Part shown: positions 32,991 to 45,532 of the stretch, in pieces
Position numbering within the stretch: position 1 is the stretch's first letter
Layout of the letters: each line of letters begins with the position of its first letter
Origin: Gnetum montanum
Taxonomy: Eukaryota; Streptophyta; Gnetopsida; Gnetales; Gnetaceae
Direction: 5' to 3'
Assembly: GCA_015680685.1 (NCBI GenBank)
Contig: MNCI01025042.1
Location: 578,649-642,648 of the forward strand
Length of the DNA: 64,000 nt
Program-made: the position numbers and the translations under genes
Notes under the pieces: generated by a model
The model's database searches: none
The model's input: the letters and a program-made list of their open reading frames with translations, nothing else
What the model was told of the DNA's origin: nothing

Positions 32991-34860
32991 ACAAACTATA
33001 ACCAATATGGAGTCAGGCAAAATAGTAGTCCATATGTGAAGAAAAACACACATAACAATGTCTACGTGAAGAATAAGTTATAGAAGCTAAGTTGCATGAG
33101 AGTTGAATGAGCCTAGATGTGAAAGATGCCCGCACGCCAAACATGCTAGGAAGTGTCATGAAGAGACACATGAAAAAGAGTATTACATGCACACAAAAAG
33201 TAATAATCAGTATAACTTAATCATGTCTAAGGAACAAGTATAACACTCTTGGAAAAGTGAGTGCGGATCAAGTCCTTTCATGAATTATAAACATTGACTA
33301 GGAAAACATCTTTCTTGGAGAATTTGGAGAATGGAAACCAAAGGCATGAGGAAGTCAGTCAAGATGAAATCTATCCATATGAAGAACGGAAGACAAAACC
33401 TACCAATGAAGATAAAAATCATGCTGAGAAGAACACAAATGGAATGATCATATTACCATCCATTATGTACAAGACCATAGTAAATAGTGGTAAGCTTCTA
33501 ACTAACAAGTTAGAAGTGAGCATAGCAAAATCCTTATACATAAGAAAAGTGCATAGAGGCAAACTAGACAATTGCAACAACAATGATGAAGAACACATGA
33601 GATGGAAACATCTATTTCATAGATGGAAGAAAAAAATTTCAAATAATAGAATAACCTAAGACTCATTTTAATAACGGATGAAATCATTATTTAAACCTAT
33701 AGAATCAAGCTTATAGTTTGATAATGATCCTAGCAAGGAAAATATTCGCAATAAAATTTTCGACAAGTAGGTCAAATATAAGGTTAAAGAGAAGACTAGA
33801 TCTTATGGTAACTCTAAGAACAAAGGAATGAAAGTAACACACAAATTTAAATAAGTAGAATATGTTTGTTTCAGGTTAAGAAGAGAATGACTAGAATATG
33901 TTTCGTTGAGACTAAGAAAACAAAAACTGAAGAATGTGTTTCGTTGAGACTAAGGAATGTAAATCTCTATACCACTACAAGAGAACTGAACCTTTCAAAG
34001 GAAAAAATAAAGTTAACATAAATGCATATGAGCCTGATCTTTCATCTAATCTTAATATTTCTCATGTTTTTTATGTTTTGACCTTACAAAACTCAAGGAA
34101 CATGTGGATTAGCAAAGAAAAATCAAAAAACGCTATTGAAGATAGTCATGAAGATTCTAATAAACCAAAATTTTGAACAAATGATCAATTTAAATAAGGA
34201 ATAAAGAACCCAACTAGTACCTTATCAAGAATAGTAACCAAAATAAAGACGTTATTTAGGTTAATGCTAAGGAGTTTAGCAAGTGGGAAATTAATCAAGC
34301 TTTGAAATCAAACCAATGTAACTCCATTATAATCTTAGTCCTTTTTGTAGGGTAAGGGATCTATTATGGACACCACCCAAACCATTATAATAACTTAGAG
34401 CCATGTTATAATCATGTAAGCTTGTGTGTTAATAGCAAGTAACGAAAAGACAATTATGTATAGATGGATAAAAAGGCATTTAATGTAAAAGCATTAAGAA
34501 AGTTCTAATTCAATTTCAAATGTTTTTAGACATTTTGTCAACAAGATCACATCAACAAGCCCTTGTCGATGAGATTACATCAATGCACATCAAAATGTAT
34601 AGACAAAGGCTCATCGACACATCTACCAGTTTTCTATAAATGCCCCTTTTCACTAGCAAGAACTAGACGTCACTCTATCCTAATCTATGTAAGACTCTTG
34701 CAATTTGATTTCAAGAAAGTGTAGAGAAAGTTATCAGATGTTTAAGAAAGTGTGAAGGTGATTGATTTAATAGATTGCATTTTACTTGAAAATTTACTGA
34801 CAATAAAAATTAGTATTATTACCAGTAATTATTTTATGCTTTTACAATACTTGCATTAAC
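32991..34860. other. AT-rich stretch with unassigned frames
   Basis: Frames at 33,294-33,659 and 33,934-34,176 are Lys/Asn-rich and match no family I know. 33,717-33,750 repeats the 28,033 motif. No gene is supported. Confidence 0.3.
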
Positions 34861-34865
34861 AATGA

Positions 34866-34930
34866 GGTGTTAGTTTAGTGGTAAGAGTCTTGGGATGGAA
34901 AACCCAGGTCACAAGTTTAATTCTAAGAGG
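34866..34930 (+). repeat. tRNA-derived SINE-like head
   Basis: Box A-like TTAGTTTAGTGGTAAGAG is followed by an anticodon-arm-like stem TGGG/CCCA, then box B-like AGTTTAATTCT 40 bases later. The tail is A-rich. Related copies occur at 40, 50, 51.8, 53 and 62 kb. Confidence 0.5.
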
Positions 34931-35394
34931 AAATATTGAATTATGGAAAAAACTTTGTAAAAGAAATTCTAAAACTAATGTGGTCTAACACATCCAAGAA
35001 AGTCTCAATGAAAGTAAAAATTCAGTTTCAATATTTGTCCTTCAATTATTTGGATTTCAAGTAATCTAATCTAGAGAAACCTTTAAACGGATGCAATTCA
35101 ATCGATCTAGAGAGTCTCAATAAGGATCAAGATTATAACCTAGAGGCTCAATGCTCATCCCATCAAGGTGGGGTCTTTGGAGAGCAATAGATGAGTAAAA
35201 TCCTAAAATCTTTCAATTGGCTACATCCAAGCTCAAACCCATGTCTTACAACTTAAGAAACAACCACCTCATCATCACTCCAAGTGGTGGTCCCACTAGA
35301 GAGTCTCAACAAAAAGTAAATATTCAATTTCAATAATTATTCTTTAATCATTTAGATTTTTAAAACTAAAGCTGAAATTTTATTACATTTATAG
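34931..35394. other. AT-rich stretch, no gene
   Basis: Contains a diverged internal repeat of gagagtctcaa-aa-agtaaa-attca-tttcaataatt at about 34,995 and 35,295. Nothing codes. Confidence 0.3.
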
Positions 35395-35760
35395 ACCATT
35401 TGAATCTATTGGACAACAGAAATATACATGCTATGAGTTTTGAAAATAGCATTAGAATTGAAATAAGTAGATGGGTCAAGACTCCACAAGAAAAAAGAAC
35501 CTGTCATCTATGCAATCAAGGAGTAATTGAAGATGAGCATCACATATTTTTGCAATGTCCTGTTTTAGAGAGTTGTTGCTACAAATGGCAAATTATAACT
35601 AAAAGCTTACAAAATCTATTTGATTTAGAACCAAGGAAACTTGGTAACTTTATTGATGAAGTGTTTCCTATGCATGTTATGTACATGTCGTCTATCTAAT
35701 AGATCCTGCAGGTCTAAGAACATCATAAAAAACTATTTCAGTTTCAGTTTCATTACAAAA
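35395..35760 (+). mobile_element. LINE C-terminal fragment (zinc-finger-like end), plus strand
   Basis: The frame 35,400-35,699 has EISRWVKTPQEKRTCHLCNQ and EDEHHIFLQC. The C-x2-C and H-x4-C pattern plus the leading I-R-W motif is the C-terminal module of plant LINE ORF2. Only this end survives. Confidence 0.7.
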
Positions 35761-35814
35761 ATTATTAAGTATTCTTGGAAATATTTAGAACAAATTAATT
35801 AAATTTAAAATTGT

Positions 35815-36180
35815 AATATCCCATCTACGTCTAATGTGTTCCACTGCAAAACATTGCAAGAAAATGTGGTATCCATCTTCAATGCTATTTGTATCGCACA
35901 ATCGACATATTCGTTCATCACGAGGAATTTTAAGCCAAGTACCTATTTCAACTCTCCAATGATAAGATCCCTTTCATGCTTTGGTAATCGTACATCGTAA
36001 AGGATTAGGAATAGAAACAGATAAATAGTTTGCTTTTGAATTAAGGCCTCCCCTAAATTCTTTTTTCCTTCTATATTTTCCTAAAGTTTCTAAAATACTA
36101 TTTGTTTGACTAATTTGTCAAACTAGTTCAAATTAGAATAGAGAATGTTCTCTTGAATATTCCATTAATTAAGCCATAGA
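35815..36180 (-). mobile_element. LINE C-terminal fragment, minus strand
   Basis: The minus strand around 35,970-35,817 reads VEIGTWLKIPRDERICRLCD then EDGYHIFLQC, the same module as the plus-strand fragment at 35.4 kb but facing the other way. The two 3' ends converge 55 bases apart. Confidence 0.7.
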
Positions 36181-36519
36181 ACTCCCTCATGAAGGTATCC
36201 TTTATCATAATTTCCCATCATCACATTTTTGCATCATTATATATTGGCAAACACATAAGCAACCTCGTTCATTGATTGCCATATAAGCATCCTACACTGT
36301 GTGAGTATTTATCCAATAGAGATGCAGAAAGATTATGAGTGTCAGCTGTAAATTTACAAATGGTTTTAAATTTTAATGACACCACCTCTGCCTCAAGAAG
36401 TATAATATCATATTGTGTCTATCTCTTCATTCTGAATTTATCAAGCAAAAAAAGCTTTTAAATTTCTATTACCTATTTCCAATATTTATTTGATAGAGTA
36501 GGACCCCTTACAACATGCT

Positions 36520-37260
36520 TGATGAACACTGAATTATGGAGTCATGTCAATGCATCAACCTCATAAATGCCTATATAAATGTGCACACCCATTGCATTTA
36601 TGGCACCTTTTGATCATTGTGTAGCTAGACTCTTAAAGTTTTCTCCCATGAAAGTTAGAATATTTTTCTCACCGAGTGCCCTCAATGTGAACCGAATAGA
36701 TTGTATGAAGTTTCGTTCGAGTACCTATTGTACTTGAACACACTTGCATGACAAAAATAAAACTGAAATTTGTTTTGTTCATTGCAGCACTAAGCTAAGC
36801 ACTTTATTTTACTTTCCTATAATTTACTTTAATTGTTTTTTTACTTTCCATGCAATTAGTTAAATATTTTCTTTCATTGCACTTAGTGAATTAGCATGAG
36901 TACAACTAATTTCAAGCATAAACATACAAATGTGTAATCCCAAACAATGGATCACTTGGTACGCCAAGTAGTGAAACACTTGGTAACACAACAATGTTAG
37001 CACATGTTCAAGATGTGTATGTAAAGTCAAAAATGAATACTCTATGCTTACGCTAGATTAGATTTATCTCCAAAACTTATGATAATTAGATTTTTATTTT
37101 GATATTTTTCATATTTTAAAAATAATAAAATCTTATCATATGACTCAATCACACTTAATCATACACCTTGAGCCCACACAAGTGTGATTAGAAAGATAGA
37201 AATTAGTATTTTAGCGCCTAGCTATTTAAAGTATCCAACTAGTCTTCATCCACAGAATTC
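36520..37260 (+). repeat. LTR-like dispersed repeat, copy 2
   Basis: Diverged partner of 17,950-18,720, with gcctatataaatgtgcac, ttttctccc-tga-gttagaatattttt, gagtacaac and cacaagtgtgattagaaag in the same order. TATATAAAT is at about 36,571. Probably a solo LTR or LTR relic. Confidence 0.5.
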
Positions 37261-37269
37261 AACAAGATC

Positions 37270-38130
37270 GTGCATGAACACTTGTTATTCATATGGTTAG
37301 GCATATGGTTACTCTATTGCTCATCAATACCCATATAGAATAGTATGCTAAATAGTGACATGATAAAGTTGTTTTTAGATATCCCAAGCTAGAATAGATT
37401 CTTTCTTATATTTGCTTTTGAAAGAAAATAAGGCTTTCATACAACTTGCAACTCTTAAGAGTAATGTACTAATCTCATTTGTAGTTGTAGGAGCATTCTA
37501 GGCCAGGATATTTGTAAGAAAAATTTATGTCCACATATTTATTTCCTATAGTAAAATGGTACATCTTATTATGTGTATGACAAATCATGAATTTTGGTTT
37601 TTAGACATTAACTTTCATTCCTAAGTGCTAAGAAAAGTCATCAAGAGTATTAAGCATTTGATAAAATCCTTTCATTGAACTTGAAATTAAGACATCATCA
37701 TTTGCATAGAGTCAAAGTCTAACTAGACTACTTCCAATTGTAATTGTAAATTAAGTTTATATTTTACGCATCCACTCTTCAAGTGCATCAATAAAAAGCT
37801 CAAATAAAGTAGGAGAAAGAGGGCATCTTTATTTAACATCAACAAAACTATTAAATAAAATTCTTCCTTGTCCATTTGTAAACTAAATGCATATTTCTTT
37901 GTAAAGTTTTTGGATAGCAAATGGTAGTGTGTTGGGAACTTCCAAATTTTCTAAGTGCTTCGATAACTTACTTCAAATGATAAAATCATAGGCCTTAGAA
38001 AAAACTACAAAGAAAAAAGAAGACTTTCTGGTGCGGACCTTTTGCTCACTTAATAAAATATTTTAAAGTGATAAGATGATCATTAGTAGAATGTTGCTGC
38101 CTAAATCCTACTTGGATTTCAAGTAATATA
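37270..38130 (-). mobile_element. LINE RT remnant, minus strand, second copy
   Basis: With frame changes the minus strand reads CPLSPTLFELFIDALEEWM, then RLLYANDDVLISSSMKGF, the same order as the 32.6 kb copy. Heavily broken. Same LINE family as the 31.4-36.2 kb fragments. Confidence 0.65.
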
Positions 38131-40240
38131 ATCTAGTATACTTTAAATTGTAAAATGGTTTTAAGATTTAGGACATGAAGCTATGGATTTAGGATTTAGA
38201 ACATAAAGCTACCAAATTACTTCATACAAATGAAGTGTACAAGCTTCAAGTGCAATAGCTTGTTGCTTAAATGTTGTCTCCTTGCAAAATGTTGCTTCAA
38301 AGACTAAAATGCCTAATAATTAATAACTTCTAAAATAAATGCTTTATACTCTTAGAAAGATCCTCAAGCCCTTAAGAATAACTCACTTCTAAATTGAAAA
38401 CAAATCCTCTACAAGCTAGAGATGTTTCATATTCATGAACTTGTTTTTGAAAAGAAAGTAAAGTATATAGCATTAATATTTATGCTTTTGAAACTATGAC
38501 AACAACCTTTCAGTATTTCCTATGCCATTAAAGAGCTGAAATACTAAGAAATAGGTAGTACATTACACATATATTTTATTCCCCTTGGTATTCAAAAACT
38601 CAATTTTAGCATAACAAATATAAGCTTTTTAATCAAAAATAGAACTAAAAGCATTTACAACATCAACAACCCATTACAAAAGCATTTACAACATCAACAA
38701 CCCATTACAAAAGATTAAAAGGACAAATGTTAGTAGTAACATAACTAGTAAATTCATTTATTTATTAACAAGGAAGTCATTAGTTTGAGCTATAATGAAG
38801 TATTGTTAATTTATGTAAAAGTTTAGTTTGTTGTATATTTGGTTACATAGCCTCATGAGCAATGACAATTGTACTCTTATTACAATGACATAGCCATGAG
38901 TAAGGTAAAAAAAAACTTTGCTTCAACAATCACGTTAGTCACTAAAGAATTTTTTTTTCAATTTCAAGAAAAAATATAATCTCCAAGTATTAGCATCTTT
39001 AGACAGACATAATGAGCTATATGTTAAGCAAGTCTTTGCTCATTAAAAATACCTATAATCTAAAGTACCAATCATATCTCTAGGACTTCACCAATAAGAA
39101 CATATTTCAATTTGTAAGTATATTGTTTTATGTGTAAAAAGTTGCAAACTATATGTTTTGGATACTATTATATTATCCTTACATTCAACCAATGTTTCAT
39201 GCTTTCTATATTGTCATAGTTTCAATTGAGATAACCACTCACCCTCTTAGACTTTGTGGGAATTATGAACATGTATTTTTCGGCCTTAATTAATTTTTAT
39301 ATAATGAGTTTAAATAAGAGTTTTATAAAAGAAAAAAAATTTAAGAAAATCAAAGAGGGCAAGTATTCAAAAAGTCTTACAATAAAAGTTGAAGAGTTAA
39401 TAAAATGTAAGTATGCCTAACATACATGATGGCCCCAAAACATATGTAAAAGACACAATTTATGTATTTATGTAAAATGAATAGTTCTTCCCGAGCCCCA
39501 CCTGGCAAGATGAGTATTAAGGCTCCGGGTGATGAAAAGAGATATAAAAATGAATAATCCAAATATAAGTTTCTATGTAAAAAATAAAGTTACCTTCACA
39601 TGAAAATGAGAGGCTCTTTTAACGTAAATTCAAGATTTTAAATGGTGAAGAAGATCATCTATTTCTATTTTCATCTCTTCTCTACCTCCTTTTTATCATT
39701 TCATTGACGCTACATTACAAGTGCTGCATTACAAGTACACAGAAATATAAGCTTTATAGCATTAATTAAAGATAGAAGTAGCTAGATCAATAATTCTCAA
39801 AATTTCTCTTCTTACTCTCATTTACTCAACATTCTCATTACTTTCATTTACACTCAACTCTCACAATTTCCTCAATACTAACCTCACTAATTTTTACATC
39901 TTTCAGTCAATTTCGTTATAAATTTTCTAATAATCCTACCTACATGTACATATCAACCTAGTCTCTCCTTGTTAAACTCAATGAAAAGAGCTAAACATTT
40001 ATTTCTTTTGATTAAAGGTTATTTCCATATCTTTTGGTCAAATTTGTTATGAATCTTCTAATAATCCTAACTACATGTATATGTCTACCTAATCTCTCCT
40101 TGTTAAATTCAATGAAAATGAGCTAAAAATTTATTTGTTTTAATTAAAAATTAAAAAACAAACTGTAATTATTGAAAAAGATTATTTATTTGAAATAAAA
40201 ATTAGAAAAACAATTGTGTAAAGAGGTGTCTAGACCAACA
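38131..40240. other. AT-rich stretch with local tandem duplications
   Basis: No gene. An exact 31-bp tandem duplication lies at 38,647-38,708 (aaaagcatttacaacatc start). An imperfect duplication with a 131-bp period lies at about 39,905-40,165 (tctaataatccta-ctacatgta-at core). Confidence 0.6.
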
Positions 40241-40279
40241 CAGAACTTTTGTAAAACTTAAGCAAAACGATGTATCATA

Positions 40280-40362
40280 TTAGCATACCTATTAGAATCA
40301 AACCTATGAATTACAAACCATAAGTTGTATACCTTGATTAATAAAGCAATGCCTCCCTGATA
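40280..40362 (-). repeat. tRNA-derived SINE-like head
   Basis: The minus strand reads a box A-like ttgctttattaatcaaggta, then box B-like AGGTTTGATTCTAATAGG and tatgctaatat, as in the 53.1 kb copy. Confidence 0.4.
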
Positions 40363-42000
40363 GAAAAGAAAAAAAACAATTATGACAAATTTCATCTCCG
40401 TATCATCCCTAGTACAACAAATAATACTCAACCTTAACTACTTAACCAAAGAACCAAAAACATAAACAAGCTACACATTGCAACAAATAGTGTATCAATC
40501 TTAATCACTTAACCAAAGAACCAAATAGATAAACAAGCCACATGAGAAACCAGCATTTTATGTTGACCACACTTTTGGTGCATCTACGTGCTTTTACAAA
40601 AAGGAATAATATAAAATATGCATAAAATAGAACAATGAGTACATGCTCACTTTTTAAACAATCCTATGTACACACCATTTCTTATATCACTCCATGTTAC
40701 CATCTTTGAAAAGTTAAAAAACTGGTGATAGAAATATTAATTGAGAATAAAGTCAACATTGAAATTAAGAGGCTACTTGTACTGAGAAGACCTTTTAGAA
40801 TCCTACTATCCAATATTTTTCTAGGGAAAAAATAGGCCCATTAAATATTATAGATAAGGGTAGTTCTTAACAAAAGATAAATGATATAATATACTAGATC
40901 ATCCTACCATGCAATATTAACCTCAATATAATATGTGTATATTGTAGAATCTTTTTAAATTTTACTATATAATATGTTTAGAATACTAATAATATATATT
41001 ATTAATATATGCAACTAAACTTAGATAAAAAAAGTTAAACTAAAAAATTAATATAACATTACCATTGAAACTTCAGAAACTAAAGTTAATATCGTTTGTT
41101 TATTATTTCCATATCTTATATATTATTTTCTCTTAAAATAAAAGACAAATTTAAGTTAAAAGACAGCTAGATTTAACGCAACATTTGGCTCGTGAAACCT
41201 TTTTGCTCTCATTCAAAACACATCAAAGTCAGAAGTGATAAGCACGTTAACTGTGCATGGCAACCACAATCTCAAGAAACTCAAGATTACTGTGCACATG
41301 TTGACATTATTATGCATCCTTCCACATCACATTTATAGCAAACCAAAAGTTTCCAAAATACTCAGTTTGCTTGTGGTTCCTCAACACTCTATTTATAGCA
41401 TAACAAATAATGGAGGGAAACCACATCATTGCCACCATCCATACTACAATGACCCAATTAATAACTGTGACTAGGCTTTGGATGATTAGGCGGCACCATG
41501 TGGAATGATAACCTCTGGATGACTTTGCAGTTCGCAACAAGTATTTAACAATCTAGAAAGGGTCATTGACAACAGGGATATAACATATAATTCAAATCCA
41601 AATGGTATAGAAACTCAAAATGTGAACATATGTGGCATCTTGTAAATGGATCCTTCCATACCACATCTAAGCATCTTTTTAATCATTAAAGTACTTTTTA
41701 ATCCTTCGAGATTAGTGGTTTCATAAATTCTTAAGTTGACTTTGGTTTCCAAAGTTATCCCCTTCCATGTCTAACATTGCCTTTAGGCCCATTCTCTCCT
41801 TTGCCTTAGAAAAAATATTAGGTTGTCCTTTTTTCCGTTTCTACACTTTCGTTCTTCCATGTTTATGGTTCCTTTTTTACAAAGATGTACCTGAACAGGG
41901 ATGGGCGTATTCAGACTATAACAGTTACAGTTTGTTAGAGTACCTCCTTTGGGAGCGCCTACCAAAGTCGCTACAAGTAAATATTTCAGTTTAAAAATTT
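40363..42000. other. AT-rich stretch, no gene
   Basis: An imperfect tandem pair at about 40,430-40,550 shares cacttaaccaaagaacca. Short frames at 41.2-42.0 kb have no support. Confidence 0.3.
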
Positions 42001-43600
42001 GTCTCTGTTACATCCTGTTATGTATTGGATCCTTGGTAACGTTATGTATTGGATCCTTGGTAACGTAATGAGTTTCAGCTTCAAAACTTCCTTGCTGCCG
42101 GTATGTAGCATCAAAGTGATTAACCATAAACTGAATGGAAAACATTTTGGTTTTAATAAATACTTTTGCGGCAAAATAAGGATTTATGATAAATATAAAT
42201 GATGAGTTCAATTCTTTACGACCTCAAACCCAGTTTATGCACCACTAAGTTTATGTTGCAATGCACATTGCACTTAGGATCATTCCTCAGACCCTGTTCA
42301 TTGCATCTTGGTGTAATATGGAATCTCCTTAGAATCTGTTTATGCAACATATGTATGCTTACAGTAAACATTGCATTTAGATCCCTCAGACCTTGTTTAT
42401 AGCTTACATGCCAAAAACATGGGCTAAGAATTTATTTATCATCATCTTTAACACCTTTATCCTAACAATATGTATAAAGGTCAGTCTCTGCCTTTATCCC
42501 AACAATATAAGCTAAGTCTCTGCCTTTATCCCAACAATATAAGCTAAGACCCTATAAGACCCTATTTATCAGATACCTTTTGGCAGGTTAGTCTCTGCCT
42601 TTATCCTAACAACATTGGCTAAAACCCTATTTTCATCATTTCATGACCTTTATTCCAACAACATGGCTAACCTGTAAAGATCAATCCTATGCAATGTATG
42701 GAAGTTGCAGTGAATACTGCATTTAGGATCTCCTCAGACCCTATTTATTATCATTTTGGCATCTTTATCTCAACAATTGTCTCAGCATAACCCCTTGAAT
42801 TTATACATGCAATTTGCAATTTGCAATTTGCAATTCCACAAGCTACATGTTCTAAACCAAATGAACTATATTACCTACTCCTTTTCCAACTTATATTCCC
42901 TCAGACCCTGTTTATACTTTTCTGACAGTGAACTGCCCAGCAAGGAAGGGACGATCGTTATTTTTGCTTCTTTCCACCGATTTTAAATTGTTTTAAATCT
43001 GCTTGTAGGATCAATCCGTTAAATGTACGTTTATCCACACCTGTTCGCATCATTTGAATGTATTTTACAGTTAAACATTGTTGACGTTTTCTAGAACGTT
43101 TGATTTTTTCCAAAGGCTAGGCCTATAATATAATGGGAGCCTGCGGACCACAGTGGCTTCGCTTTTTTTAAACATAACTTGTAGTGGCATCGCCTAGCTA
43201 TTTCAATTTCGTGCGCACTTACTTTAACTACTCCCAACCATTCTTCAAACATTGAACACAATTGCAGCAGAGATACAGATACTGAATTCAAATCGTTTTT
43301 GATACAAAAAGCACAAGAAGAGCGTTAAGGTCATTTCAAATCAGATGAACAATATTATGGAGAGTTTCAAAATAAGCAGGGCTGATTCTTGGGAAAAAAA
43401 CATAGGTGTAATGTAAACATAAAATTTTGTATAGCTGATAAGAGTGTTTGTTCAGAGAATGTAAGAAGGCTGTGAAACAAAAAGTACATGGCAAACAATC
43501 GGATTTTAAAAATCCAAGCCCAATGAGTATGAAAGTTAATGTTGCAGTGAACGCTACATTTAATATTTCCCCACACCCTGTTTATTATGCTTTTCACAAA
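42001..43600 (+). repeat. Region of nested short repeats (CCTCAGACCCTGTTTAT family)
   Basis: A 24-bp exact duplication is at 42,017-42,064 and a 32-bp exact duplication at 42,484-42,547 (with further decayed copies near 42,460 and 42,592). The motif cctcagaccctgtttat, usually preceded by gcatttaggatc, recurs at about 42,287, 42,325, 42,387, 42,731, 42,899 and 43,563. No coding sequence stands out. Confidence 0.6.
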
Positions 43601-44640
43601 AAGAGCTGCTCAAGCAATCATATTATCATTAAAATGCTACTTTAAAGTAGATTGAACCTTCTCATAGCTTGTAGAATATTTTGGAAGTAAAAGTTTTCTT
43701 ATAATGATCGCTAAAAATGCTTAAATTAAAACTTATAATCTAAAAAGAGTTAGTAAGAGAACTTTTTCAATAAATAGTAAAGAAAGAAATAGGAAATAAG
43801 GAATCCGTGAAAACAAACACATTTATTTTCTTCTGCTAATGATATTTAATAGAACTTTCACTCTTATGTCTTTCCTATTAAATTTACCTTTTGAATTTGA
43901 GCTAGCACAAGGACAAGATGACGATGAATCCAATAATTTTATATTTTTTACTCAGAATTTAGGAGTACCATCTACGACGATCACTTAGAATCAACATGGT
44001 GAACTAAATTTTTAGTTTTTAGTAAATTAAGAAAAGTATCGGGTTGACGGTAATGTAGAAGAATGGATTTATGAGAACCTTGTCTGTACCTTTAAGGCCC
44101 TGTCCTATCATGTCCAGACTGTACGCCGTTGTAGGAATATAAAACCCAGATAAGTAAATATTCGTGGTGCACCTGTAACCTAGACAGGGTTCATAATACA
44201 GTATCCACTTTCCAGCGCGAATTTTTTGCCTTGTGAAAAATGAAGCGTCACTCCAACCCTAACACGCTATCTCATCATCTCTCTGCCTCATGTATGGCTC
44301 CTCACCATCTCTGAGACTCAAGTGTCTCCCGCAACGTATATAATATTAAGGGATGTGATACGTGAATCTTTCACTAAGAAATGAACTTTTAAACACCCCC
44401 AACCAGGGACAAAATTTGTAGACTGCATCCCCCTTCAAAGGCCTTTTATCATTTAATAAAGAGTATTTTAAAAAGTATAATATGAATGAAAGGTTTAACA
44501 CACAAATTGCCTTTCATCTAAGAAGGGTGAGTTCTAAGAACGGTTAATTTTTTGCCCAGAAATAAGGAAAATGTAAAATAAATTAGAAGAATTAAAAATT
44601 AATCTTTATAGTAAATAATACCTTCTTAAGCATCGTATTT
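43601..44640. other. No gene recognised
   Basis: AT-rich, short frames only. From about 44,100 the composition shifts to higher GC with more CpG, leading into the island below. Confidence 0.3.
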
Positions 44641-44699
44641 TCATTAAAATAAACACCTTGATGGACAAGAAAGATGTTTGCCCGTAACAGCGGGCGCAT

Positions 44700-44870
44700 C
44701 AGAATTTGACCTCCGCCGCGCATGACCCTGCCCCGCCTCCCCAAGGCGCACATGTAATTTTGCACGCGCAGAGACCTCCGCCGCGCATGACCCTGCCCCC
44801 GGTTCCCCCAAGGCGCAGATGTAATTTTGCACGCGCGTATCTGCCGTACGGCTTTAAATACTCGGACAGC
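44700..44870 (+). promoter_or_regulatory. GC-rich, CpG-keeping promoter-like block with 65-bp tandem duplication
   Basis: Two 65-bp copies (44,708-44,772 and 44,773-44,837) start gacctccgccgcgcatgacc and end tgcacgcgc. A TATA-like CTTTAAATAC follows at about 44,851. CpGs are retained, unlike the transposon DNA around. The order fits a plus-strand promoter, but no downstream gene is secure. Confidence 0.35.
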
Positions 44871-45304
44871 TGTGTGACGGGCAAATCAAAAGAAAACACT
44901 ACATACGACAGCGAACTCATTGTTTAATGGCCAAGTTGAAGCCCGCATTCCAATGATGAACGGTAAGACTTTCTTGCGCCAATTATGATTCGATTGTACA
45001 CTTGCAGTTGTCAGGGTTGAGTTTGCATGGCGAGAAGTGAGAGATAGGACATTAACAATGACAAAAGAATCGTTTGAACGCATGCTATTATGCTAATTCC
45101 GCTGCTTCATCAGTAATTTCTGTAGCTCTGCTGCTGACAAAATTTTGGATTACATGCGTAAATAAATCCGTACAAAATTTGAATCTATTACAGGCAAGTC
45201 GGTTTCCCCGTTTTCGTTATAGAATTGTAGTACAAATCTTATTACAACGGAATAAACAATCTTAATTTGCGAAGTGCAAATCATAATCGCAAGACGCAGT
45301 TGAA

Positions 45305-45532
45305 ATGGCTCTCGCTCGTTGTATATTGCTGTCCGTTTTGCTAATTTCAAAAGTAAGAAAATCGATTGCTAACCCCAAAAAATGTCCCTTCGCATTAATA
45401 TGCTTTGTTTGCACTAATTTTTTCCCTGCGTTCAAAATGAGACATGAATGCAACCATAGACCGTCGTATCTTTCTGCACATGCTTCGAAAATAAAGGCTT
45501 GCAAACAGAACGATAGAATGAAGTCGCGTTAA
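45305..45532 (+). CDS. Small Cys-containing ORF with hydrophobic N-terminus (hypothetical)
   Basis: 75 codons starting MALARCILLSVLLIS, which looks like a signal peptide, followed by a Lys-rich region with Cys at residues 27, 33, 36, 49 and 65. It lies 0.45 kb downstream of the promoter-like block in the CpG-rich island. I recognise no family, the second hydrophobic stretch (FALICFVCTNFF) is odd for a secreted peptide, and the ORF may be chance. Confidence 0.2.
   Translation: MALARCILLSVLLISKVRKSIANPKKCPFALICFVCTNFFPAFKMRHECNHRPSYLSAHASKIKACKQNDRMKSR

Noticed and set aside
34866-34930. Functional tRNA gene
   Set aside because: Box B is weak, the acceptor stem does not pair, and related diverged copies make a SINE head more likely.
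38640-38710. CRISPR-like direct repeats
   Set aside because: Two exact 31-bp copies with no spacer; a simple tandem duplication in a plant genome.
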